DNA of 64,000 bases. Origin: Flectonema sp. DT1601. Lineage: Eukaryota > Euglenozoa > Diplonemea > Diplonemida > Diplonemidae. Every line of letters starts with the position of its first letter. Position 1 is the stretch's first letter. The notes under the pieces were generated by a model. The model did not search any database, was not told where the DNA came from, and saw only the letters and a list, made by a program, of their open reading frames with translations. The DNA lies in NCBI GenBank assembly GCA_964019425.1, contig OZ025859.1, positions 1 to 64,000 on the forward strand, given 5' to 3'. The translations under genes were made by a program, and so were the position numbers. Shown piece by piece: positions 20,888-30,900 of the stretch.

Positions 20888-23458
20888 TCAGCGTTCTATC
20901 TCTTCTACATCTGTTCGTTTTATTACGAGTGCGAGTTCTCCTTCATCGGAGCTGTAGTCGTCTTTCTTGCGCTTTTCCTTAGTGTTGGTGAGGAGTAGAA
21001 TTCCTTCATTCGAGGGTGCCATGGTACAGTCGTTATCATTATTATTACCCTGCAGAGTTTTTCTTAAAATCATGTGAAAACAATATTCTGGGCGTTTAAA
21101 ATGTCTGTCAAAATGGTCGAATGATAATCGTCGATCTGTCGCTCCTTTGAGAATGTCTCTAACAATAATGGAATCAAAGGAGACAAGGGCCACCATGTAG
21201 TGTGACATTCTAGCACCAGCTTTGTTTAAAATGAATGCGGCGGCTATTGTTGGGTAGTCCATAGAACTGGGATCTACATATTGGTGGATTTCCCTGTTGA
21301 GTTTATGTTTACTTGCTACCCCCAGAACGGTTAAAGAGAACCAGCCATCCGGGGATGGTTTTTGCTCGTTGCTGCCAGGTTCTACTTTTTGATGTTCTTC
21401 GTAGAATGTTTGTTGTAGTTCTTGCAAATAGCTGAAATTAATTCGGTCAAGATAAAGATGGTCTGCAACAAAATTCAGCGATGCCCATCCACACTCACCT
21501 CCAATTAGACCTTCCCCTGAAGATTGATGTGATTGTATTGGGAATCGTTTGTCTAAGGTGTGAAGTGTGGAACTTTTATGATTAATGGTGTCTTTTTCGT
21601 CGCTTACAGGGATACCATGATTAAACTTTTCGGAAGTAATATTTAGTCGTCTTCGAATTGCAGCTGCAACATTGCCATCGTCAATATATAAGTTGATAAA
21701 GCTGTGACAAGCTACTGCGAGGTTCTTAAACTTGTATCCTCGGTTGAGTAGTCTGTATGTTACGAACTCGAGCTCTTGCAGAAGATCTGCCAGATTATTA
21801 CAGATTCTGAGTGCTCGTAGGAGCATGGTGGTGAAGATACCAGTACCCATCGATTCTTGAGCAGCTGAGTGCTGGTGGGTAAATCTTGTTGGTATGATAT
21901 GCCAACCACGCGCTTTGTCGTTAACGCTTAGACGTATCCACCTGTTGTTTGATCTGGTGGTTTCGATTCGGATTCTAATTCCAATGTATGAAACATCATC
22001 AATACCATTAGAGGTCTCGGTGTAGTTCATGGAGTATAATTCTGCTGGTGGTGGGTTGCAGTTCCATGTAAGGAAATCGTCTAGGTACCGGCAAGAGTAG
22101 TCGTGTTTGCGTGCTAAATCTAACTCTCCTTTTGTTACAAGGTCATCCATAAATTTAGATTCGATTCTGTAACAGTAGAGATTAGCTATATCGCTACTTG
22201 CGTTGCCGCCCATGGGAATGCCAACTACTTGTCTCCATAGTTTTCCTCTCATTGAAATTAGAGAATTATCCACACAAAAGCCTAGAAGCGCTCTACATTC
22301 CAACTGTGATAAAGCACGGTAGGTCGCAGGGTCATTAGATTCAAGTCGCATAATATTCTTGAATTCGAATACTTCTTTAATTGCTTCATTCACTTTATCT
22401 TTGATCTCCTGGTGGGGTAGTCGTGTATACATCGTAGTGAAGTCGTGCGTCTTGGGAGACAGGCCTTTTAGTCGAGTTGTGTTTAATTTAATATCAGCAG
22501 CTATGTCTTTATCAGATTCGACTATCCAATAACGTTTGTATTTTGAATTCATATCTTTTTCTTTTAGTAAAGCCATCACATTTTTAAGAATACTTGATAG
22601 ATGCAGATGGGCGTGTGTTGTGGCTGTTGCGGGTGCCGTTTTGTGCACCTTGTCTAATTGACGCTGCTTCTCCGTTCCTGTGAGTGAAGAGGCTCCCGAA
22701 ATCCATCTCATCCCAATAGCTGACTTGTGCAATTTAATCATGCCGTAGAGATGCGGTAGTCTATCTGCATGCTTGTTTCCTAAGATTTTATTATTCTCAG
22801 CTAAGAAGGCTAGAGTGATTTCCTCTGTTGCTTTCAATTGTTGATAGGCTGGACCTCCTAATTGTTTGCTGAGGAGACTCAGGTAGAAGGATTTACAGAT
22901 GAAACCAATATCATGTTGTCCTTTGTCTACTTTTAAGAGAACCATCGAATTTTGTAGTGAAGAAAGTTCTTTGAGAGCTTTGCTTGACAGCGGGGAGTCA
23001 AGGAATGAAAGGTCTCGGCTCAGTTTGGTGTGGAGATGCTTAAGAATTACGTTTTTGAAGCGAAGTCTAATATCGTCAGTGGTGCTTCTGTAAGCTTTAT
23101 CTACGTTAACTGCTATGTAGCTTTCGAGCGAGTCCATTGCTGGGCCATCGAATTTAATACTTCCTGGAACAAGAGTACAACAGGGACATGGTGAACAGAG
23201 GGGTTCATCGTATCCATTCCCAACAGAAGTGGCGTTTAATACAATATCTCCTACAGTTGTACCCAGTTTGCGACAGATTCTAGTTCTGCTTAAGGTTTTT
23301 AAATTTGGACAGACTGCCTTAACTTCGTCGCTGTGTAGAATTGCTCCTAGATTCAATCTATCTAAGGCCTTGTGGCTGACGTTTAGTTTAAGCCAGTAGC
23401 TGTTTGCTTCTTTTTTGTTTTTGAGACGGCGTAGTGTTGCTGGATTCAATCTTTCCAT
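20888..23458 (-). CDS. Penelope-like reverse transcriptase with C-terminal Cys-His peptidase-like domain
   Basis: 856 aa, ATG at 23458. The central part has RT blocks in the order expected of Penelope-like RTs: YGMIKLHK (about residue 240), FTTMYTRLPH (about 340), GIPMGGNASSDIANLY (about 413), CRYLDDFL (about 457, the catalytic DD), then the thumb with RALRICNN and LLNRGY. From about residue 645, after GEGLIGGECGW, a separate domain follows: Cys in GGECGWASLNF (about 654), DGWFSLTVL, then His in MSHYMVALVSFD (about 752) and VRDIL. Spacing and flanks recall Josephin deubiquitinases (C...GFFSIQV...H...N), but the usual oxyanion Gln is not visible. Both Cys and His are kept in the diverged type B copy. 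A Cys-rich block (CSPCPCC, about residue 90) lies near the N terminus. The peptidase call is inference. Confidence 0.8.
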   Translation of the reverse strand: MERLNPATLRRLKNKKEANSYWLKLNVSHKALDRLNLGAILHSDEVKAVCPNLKTLSRTRICRKLGTTVGDIVLNATSVGNGYDEPLCSPCPCCTLVPGSIKFDGPAMDSLESYIAVNVDKAYRSTTDDIRLRFKNVILKHLHTKLSRDLSFLDSPLSSKALKELSSLQNSMVLLKVDKGQHDIGFICKSFYLSLLSKQLGGPAYQQLKATEEITLAFLAENNKILGNKHADRLPHLYGMIKLHKSAIGMRWISGASSLTGTEKQRQLDKVHKTAPATATTHAHLHLSSILKNVMALLKEKDMNSKYKRYWIVESDKDIAADIKLNTTRLKGLSPKTHDFTTMYTRLPHQEIKDKVNEAIKEVFEFKNIMRLESNDPATYRALSQLECRALLGFCVDNSLISMRGKLWRQVVGIPMGGNASSDIANLYCYRIESKFMDDLVTKGELDLARKHDYSCRYLDDFLTWNCNPPPAELYSMNYTETSNGIDDVSYIGIRIRIETTRSNNRWIRLSVNDKARGWHIIPTRFTHQHSAAQESMGTGIFTTMLLRALRICNNLADLLQELEFVTYRLLNRGYKFKNLAVACHSFINLYIDDGNVAAAIRRRLNITSEKFNHGIPVSDEKDTINHKSSTLHTLDKRFPIQSHQSSGEGLIGGECGWASLNFVADHLYLDRINFSYLQELQQTFYEEHQKVEPGSNEQKPSPDGWFSLTVLGVASKHKLNREIHQYVDPSSMDYPTIAAAFILNKAGARMSHYMVALVSFDSIIVRDILKGATDRRLSFDHFDRHFKRPEYCFHMILRKTLQGNNNDNDCTMAPSNEGILLLTNTKEKRKKDDYSSDEGELALVIKRTDVEEIER

Positions 23459-23780
23459 AAAGCAGCTCTCGATAACGTTAAAATTAAAAATAATATTTTC
23501 TTAGAATAATTCATCTAACCTTCTTCGACTATGTTTGACCGAACGTTAACAAATATAAAAGACTACCGCACGCACACAAACCTCTGAGTGTTGTGTTACA
23601 TTAGCCTTGGCTTTCATTATTGCATATTTATACAATAGAAAGAAACTCAATACAAAGAAAAAAAAGATTTATTCAAAAAAAATCTAAAGAAAGCAAGGGG
23701 GACACTGCAGTGTCAGGCCTGTCCTACTCATCGCATTTGCATGAGGCTGTTGAAAGAATGAAGTTAGTTAGTGTGAGTTA

Positions 23781-24987
23781 ATTGTAAACAAAATGAACAA
23801 GATGATAAAACATTAAATGCTTTGCTCTGGCTATCTTCAGAGTTAGATTCACTAAAAGATTTTTTCCCCCCCGGACACCTAAAACAATAACCTCCAATCA
23901 AGGATATGCTTCTGCGTGTAATGGGGTAAGGAAACGGGAAAGAATAGGAGAGGGAAAAGAAAGGCGGGAGGAACTATTTGTTTGCCTTTTGACATTTGAA
24001 AACCAATCCAACAGTTGGATGGTATTAATATCAAATCAAAAACATCATCTAAGTAATAGAATACGTAGTTTTCAGGAATAAATCGTATGCGTTGGGCAAC
24101 ATGATAACTATACCAATCTGTAAGGAACAGAATCAAAAGAAACTTCAAATGAGACATCAGTTTTGGTCTCAGCTACTCGGACCAAGGTCTTGTGAAAGAA
24201 AGAATTTGCGCGTGTTTTGAAATTTGCAAAAAAAAAAACCAACATTACCTTTTCTCACCTTCATCTTGATAATTACTAATGAAGTCTTTTGAGCTACGAG
24301 GGGTCCGGAAGTCAACTTCCGGACTATATCCCAAATTATTTAAATTATTGTCTTCTTACTGTTTCTGATAGAAGCATCTTCTGTCCATCTTGCCCTGTAG
24401 GTTTATCTTCAGAGCTAGAACAGAAAAATCCTTTATATTTAATATTTTATAATTTTATTTTCTTTCGTGTTTCTTCCGACGCGTGAAAACAAACTCCTCC
24501 GATTCAAGGACATGTTTCTAAGACGTTGGAGGAGGTAAAACAAAACGAAGGGAGGAATAACTTCTTTGCGTGTATTGAAGTAATTTATGTTAAAAAGAAT
24601 TGCAAGATAGAAAGATAAAAGAGGGAGGAAGACACGACGAATTGTCAAAATACAAAATACATTTTGATCACTAAATCTGCACAACTAATACACAGAGAGC
24701 TAAAACGAGTGAAAACTGAAACCAGCAGGTGCTTCTGTTTGTTAACAACAAGAACACTTCTAAAACTTCACTCCATCTAGAATCGTGAGTCGGCTCATTA
24801 ATGAATTCAAATGGTAGTAAATAGAAATTGAAAATAATTAAAAGAACAGGAAATCTATTATATAAATACACCACAACATTTTATCTTCGTTAATTCGTAA
24901 ACACGCTGACTTGAAAAACGACTCGGCAATACTACACCACAGCCAATAATTCATTGTACGCGTCTCAGGACAGCTTTCGTGTTATGT
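23781..24987. other. intergenic; one perfect hairpin
   Basis: AT-rich DNA without recognised genes. Two related blocks (about 23880-23975 and 24485-24570) share a pattern of CTCC...TTCAAGGA-ATG-TTCT followed by GGAGGA-like runs, suggesting a degraded repeat. 24303-24324 is a perfect palindrome (GTCCGGAAGT-CA-ACTTCCGGAC). The 3' flank of the b561 gene (- strand) lies at the right edge. Confidence 0.5.
24303..24324. repeat. 22-bp perfect hairpin
   Basis: GTCCGGAAGT and ACTTCCGGAC separated by CA. It stands out by its GC content in AT-rich DNA. No T-run follows directly. Function unknown. Confidence 0.8.
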
Positions 24988-27900
24988 CTACGTTTCGCAA
25001 TCAGGCTCACAGTGTTTAGTTTCGTTGTTTTCCGCAATTGAATTCACTGCTTTTTTGGTAACCGCGACGTAGGTTTTCCCAACAATATAAATAACACCCA
25101 TGGTGACCAATCCAACAATCAGAACAATCTGAACATCATTCGAGTCATTTGGGAATAGGCGTTTAATATTTTCAACTCCGCTCGCCATTTGAGCGATAGC
25201 AATTATCACAACTGAAATACCAAACAGAACGTGTCCCCATCCCCAGTACTTTCTGTATTGAGATTCCCTGCCTGGCCTGACAAGACCACTCAGTACTTGA
25301 ATCCACCCAATTACTAATAAAGTAATTCCAAGTTCTCTATGTCCATAGTCCACTCTGTTATTAAAGTCTGACAAGGCAAAAGAAGCGAAAACAGTAGTAA
25401 AACACATCGCCATAACCATCATGAACATGTGGATTAATACCGGTATTGGATACCCAAACACTTCTCTCTTACATACAAAAGGCCCAAGAACCTTAATAAT
25501 AACTGACAAAGGAACCCAGTATGCCCAAACCGCCACCATAATTCTACCGTGAGTGTGAGCATCGATAAAGCCATCGTTAACGACAACAACTTGTGGGATG
25601 TCAGTAACAACAACAACAACAGCAGCACTTCCTTCAACGTATCCAATAACTGAATTGTTTGACAAGACATTCTTTAAAGAACTATCGATAGCTTCTTTTG
25701 TGATGCTACCATTTTCATTATTAATTATAATCAAAATCACTTTCCAATTTCCTCTCACCAGAGTAGTAACAGATCTTTGAGTAACAGCAGTGCCATCACA
25801 TTTCAAACAATTACTTCCCTGACACAACATATCGCAACGAGCATTTCCACCTAATGATGAAGAAGCGGCAGCTACCAACGTGTCTATCTGAGTTACCAGA
25901 TCACTCAACTCTGCTACAACTTCAAAACTGATGCTGTTATCAGCAGGACGCGTAACTTCTGGTACAGTTGGTGGCGAAACTACAGGCTCAGTTGGAGGTA
26001 AAACTACAGGCTCAGTTGGCGGTGACACCACTGGCTCAGTTGGAGGTGAAACTACAGGCTCCGTTGGAGGTGATATTACAGGCTCCGTTGGAGGTGATAT
26101 TACAGGCTCCGTTGGAGGTGAAACTACCGGCTCAGTTGGCGGTGAAACTACAGGCTCCGTTGGAGGTGAAACTACCGGCTCAGTTGGAGGTGATACTACA
26201 GGCTCAGCTGGCGGTGACACTACAGGCTCCGTTGGAGGTGATACTACCGGCTCAGTTGGCGGTGACACTACAGGCTCAGTTGGAGGTGAAACTACAGGCT
26301 CAGTTGGCGGTGAAACTACAGGCTCCGTTGGAGGTGAAACTACCGGCTCAGTTGGAGGTGATACTACAGGCTCAGCTGGCGGTGACACTACAGGCTCCGT
26401 TGGAGGTGATACTACCGGCTCAGTTGGCGGTGACACTACAGGCTCAGTTGGAGGTGAAACTACCGGCTCAGTTGGAGGTGAAACTACCGGCTCAGTTGGC
26501 GGTGATACTACAGGCTCAGTTGGAGGTGAAACTACAGGCTCCGTTGGAGGTGAAACTACAGGCTCCGTAGGAGGTGAAACTACAGGCTCAGTTGGCGGTG
26601 AAACTACAGGCTCCGTTGGAGGTGATACTACCGGCTCAGTTGGCGGTGAAACAACAGGCTCAGTTGGAGGTGAAACTACAGGCTCAGTTGGCGGTGAAAC
26701 TACAGGCTCCGTTGGAGGTGATACTACCGGCTCAGTTGGCGGTGAAACAACAGGCTCCGTTGGCGGTGACACTACAGGCTCCGTTGGAGGTGAAACTACA
26801 GGCTCCGTTGGAGGTGATACTACAGGCTCAGTTGGAGGTGAAACAACAGGCTCCGTTGGAGGTGATACTACCGGCTCAGTTGGCGGTGACACTACTGGCT
26901 CAGTTGGAGGTGAAACTACAGGCTCAGTTGGAGGTGAAACTACAGGCTCAGTTGGCGGTGAAACTACAGGCTCAGTTGGAGGTGATACTACAGGCTCAGC
27001 TGGCGGTGACACTACAGGCTCCGTTGGAGGTGATACTACCGGCTCAGTTGGCGGTGACACTACAGGCTCAGTTGGAGGTGAAACTACCGGCTCAGTTGGA
27101 GGTGAAACTACAGGCTCCGTTGGAGGTGATACTACCGGCTCAGTTGGAGGTGAAACTACAGGCTCCGTAGGAGGTGATACTACCGGCTCAGTTGGAGGTG
27201 AAACTACAGGCTCCGTTGGAGGTGAAACTACAGGCTCCGTAGGAGGTGAAACTACAGGCTCAGTTGGCGGTGAAACTACAGGCTCCGTTGGAGGTGATAC
27301 TACCGGCTCAGTTGGCGGTGAAACAACAGGCTCAGTTGGAGGTGAAACTACAGGCTCAGTTGGCGGTGAAACTACAGGCTCCGTTGGAGGCGATACTACC
27401 GGCTCAGTTGGCGGTGAAACAACAGGCTCCGTTGGCGGTGAAACTACAGGCTCCGTTGGAGGTGATACTACAGGCTCAGTTGGAGGTGAAACAACAGGCT
27501 CCGTTGGAGGTGATACTACCGGCTCAGTTGGCGGTGACACTACTGGCTCAGTTGGAGGTGAAACTACAGGCTCAGTTGGAGGTGAAACTACAGGCTCCGT
27601 TGGAGGTGAAACTACAGGCTCAGTTGGCGGTGACACTACTGGCTCAGTTGGCGGTGAAACTACAGGCTCCGTTGGAGGTGAAACTACAGGCTCCGTAGGA
27701 GGTGAAACTACAGGCTCAGTTGGCGGTGAAACTACAGGCTCCGTTGGAGGTGAAACTACCGGCTCAGTTGGAGGTGATACTACAGGCTCAGCTGGCGGTG
27801 ACACTACAGGCTCCGTTGGAGGTGATACTACCGGCTCAGTTGGCGGTGACACTACTGGCTCAGTTGGAGGTGAAACTACAGGCTCAGTTGGAGGTGAAAC

Positions 27901-30900
27901 TACCGGCTCAGTTGGCGGTGAAATTACAGGCTCTGTTGGAGGTGAAACTACAGGCTCAGTTGGTGGTGACACTACTGGCTCAGTTGGAGGTGAAACTACA
28001 GGCTCCGTTGGCGGTGAAACTACCGGCTCAGTTGGCGGTGACACTACTGGCTCAGTTGGAGGTGAAACTACAGGCTCAGTTGGAGGTGAAACTACAGGCT
28101 CCGTTGGAGGTGAATCTACAGGCTCAGTTGGTGGTGACACTACTGGCTCAGTTGGAGGTGAAACTACAGGCTCCGTTGGCGGTGAAACTACCGGCTCAGT
28201 TGGCGGTGACACTACTGGCTCAGTTGGCGGTGAAATTACAGGCTCTGTTGGAGGTGAAACTACAGGCTCAGTTGGTGGTGACACTACTGGCTCAGTTGGA
28301 GGTGAAACTACAGGCTCCGTTGGCGGTGAAACTACCGGCTCAGTTGGCGGTGACACTACTGGCTCAGTTGGAGGTGAAACTACAGGCTCAGTTGGAGGTG
28401 AAACTACAGGCTCCGTTGGAGGTGAAACTACCGGCTCAGTTGGCGGTGACACTACTGGCTCAGTTGGAGGTGAAACTACAGGCTCAGTTGGAGGTGAAAC
28501 TACAGGCTCAGTTGGAGGTGAAACTACAGGCTCCGTTGGAGGTGAATCTACAGGCTCAGTTGGAGGTGAAACTACAGGCTCCGTTGGAGGTGAAACTACC
28601 GGCTCAGTTGGCGGTGAAACTACCGGCTCAGTTGGCGGTGAACCTACAGGCTCCGTTGGAGGTGAAACTACCGGCTCCGTTGGAGGTGATACTACAGGCT
28701 CAGCTGGCGGTGACACTACCGGCTCAGTTGGAGGTGAAACTACCGGCTCAGTTGGCGGTGAACCTACAGGCTCCGTTGGAGGTGAAACTACCGGCTCCGT
28801 TGGAGGTGATACTACAGGCTCAGTTGGCGGTGAAACTACCGGCTCAGTTGGCGGTGAACCTACAGGCTCCGTAGGAGGTGAAACTACAGGCTCCGTAGGA
28901 GGTGATACTACCGGCTCCGTTGGAGGTGATACTACCGGCTCAGTTGGAGGTGAAACTACTGGCTCAGTTGGCGGTGAACCTACAGGTTCCGTTGGCGGTG
29001 AAACTACAGGCTCCGTAGGAGGTGATACTACCGGCTCCGTTGGAGGTGATACTACCGGCTCAGTTGGAGGTGAAACTACAGGCTCCGTAGGAGGTGATAC
29101 TACCGGCTCCGTTGGAGGTGATACTACCGGCTCAGTTGGAGGTGATACTACAGGCTCCGTTGGAGGTGATACTACCGGTTCAGTTGGCGGTGATACTACA
29201 GGCTCCGTTGGAGGTGATACTACCGGTTCAGTTGGAGGTGATACTACCGGCTCCGTTGGAGGTGATACTACCGGCTCAGTTGGAGGTGAAACTACAGGCT
29301 CCGTAGGAGGTGATACTACCGGCTCCGTTGGAGGTGATACTACCGGCTCAGTTGGAGGTGATACTACAGGCTCCGTTGGAGGTGATACTACCGGTTCAGT
29401 TGGCGGTGATACTACAGGCTCCGTTGGAGGTGATACTACCGGTTCAGTTGGAGGTGATACTACCGGCTCCGTTGGAGGTGATACTACCGGCTCAGTTGGA
29501 GGTGAAACTACAGGCTCCGTAGGAGGTGAAACTACCGGCTCCGTAGGAGGTGATACTACCGGCTCAGTTGGCGGTGATACTACAGGCTCCGTAGGAGGTG
29601 ATACTACCGGCTCCGTTGGAGGTGAAACTACCGGCTCAGTTGGAGGTGACACTACTGGCTCAGTTGGAGGTGAATCTACAGGCTCAGTTGGAGGTGAATC
29701 TACAGGCTCAGTTGGCGGTGAAACTACAGGCTCCGTTGGAGGTGATACTACAGGCTCCGTAGGAGGTGATACTACCGGCTCCGTTGGAGGTGAAACTACC
29801 GGCTCAGTTGGAGGTGACACTACTGGCTCAGTTGGAGGTGAATCTACAGGCTCAGTTGGCGGTGAAACTACAGGCTCCGTTGGAGGTGAAACTACCGGCT
29901 CAGTTGGCGGTGACACTACTGGCTCCGTAGGAGGTGACACTACTGGCTCAGTTGGAGGTGACACTACTGGCTCCGTAGGAGGTGACACTACTGGCTCAGT
30001 TGGAGGTGAAACTACAGGCTCCGTAGGAGGTGATACTACCGGCTCAGTTGGAGGTGAAACTACAGGCTCCGTAGGAGGTGATACTACCGGCTCAGTTGGA
30101 GGTGAAACTACAGGCTCCGTAGCAGGTGATACTACCGGCTCAGTTGGAGGTGAAACTACAGGCTCCGTAGGAGGTGATACTACCGGCTCAGTTGGAGGTG
30201 AAACTACCGGCTCAGTTGGAGGTGAAACTACAGGCTCCGTAGGAGGTGATACTACCGGCTCAGTTGGAGGTGAAATTACAGGCTCTGTTGGAGGTGATAC
30301 TACAGGTTCCGTTGGAGGTGATACTACAGGCTCAGTCGGCGGTGAAACTACAGGCTCCGTAGGAGGTGATACTACCGGCTCAGTTGGAGGTGAAACTACA
30401 GGCTCCGTAGGAGGTGATACTACCGGCTCCGTTGGAGGTGATACTACCGGCTCAGTTGGAGGTGAAACTACAGGCTCCGTAGGAGGTGATACTACCGGCT
30501 CAGTTGGAGGTGAAACTACAGGCTCCGTAGGAGGTGATACTACCGGCTCAGTTGGAGGTGAAACTACCGGCTCAGTTGGAGGTGAAACTACAGGCTCCGT
30601 AGGAGGTGATACTACCGGCTCAGTTGGAGGTGAAATTACAGGCTCTGTTGGAGGTGATACTACAGGTTCCGTTGGAGGTGATACTACAGGCTCAGTCGGC
30701 GGTGAAACTACAGGCTCCGTAGGAGGTGATACTACCGGCTCAGTTGGAGGTGAAACTACAGGCTCCGTTGGAGGTGATACTACCGGCTCAGTTGGAGGTG
30801 AAATTACAGGCTCTGTTGGAGGTGATACTACAGGCTCCGTTGGAGGTGATACTACCGGCTCAGTTGGAGGTGAAACTACAGGCTCCGTTGGAGGTGATAC

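Larger units (their letters stand above)
20690..23780 (-). mobile_element. Penelope-like element, type A, apparently whole ORF
   Basis: Contains a complete 856-codon RT ORF (20888-23458), a 3' repeat region with a hammerhead-like core (20702-20782), and a 5' leader (23459-23780) that matches the region beyond the 3' end of the type B element (31795-32110). The leader thus behaves as the pseudo-LTR typical of this class. No GIY-YIG endonuclease was recognised, which places it with the endonuclease-lacking Penelope-like group or means the nuclease is elsewhere. Confidence 0.8.

Noticed and set aside
20888-23458. LTR retrotransposon or retrovirus-like pol
   Set aside because: No protease-RT-integrase order, no LTRs or primer-binding site; RT motifs and terminal hammerhead-like motifs fit Penelope-like elements.
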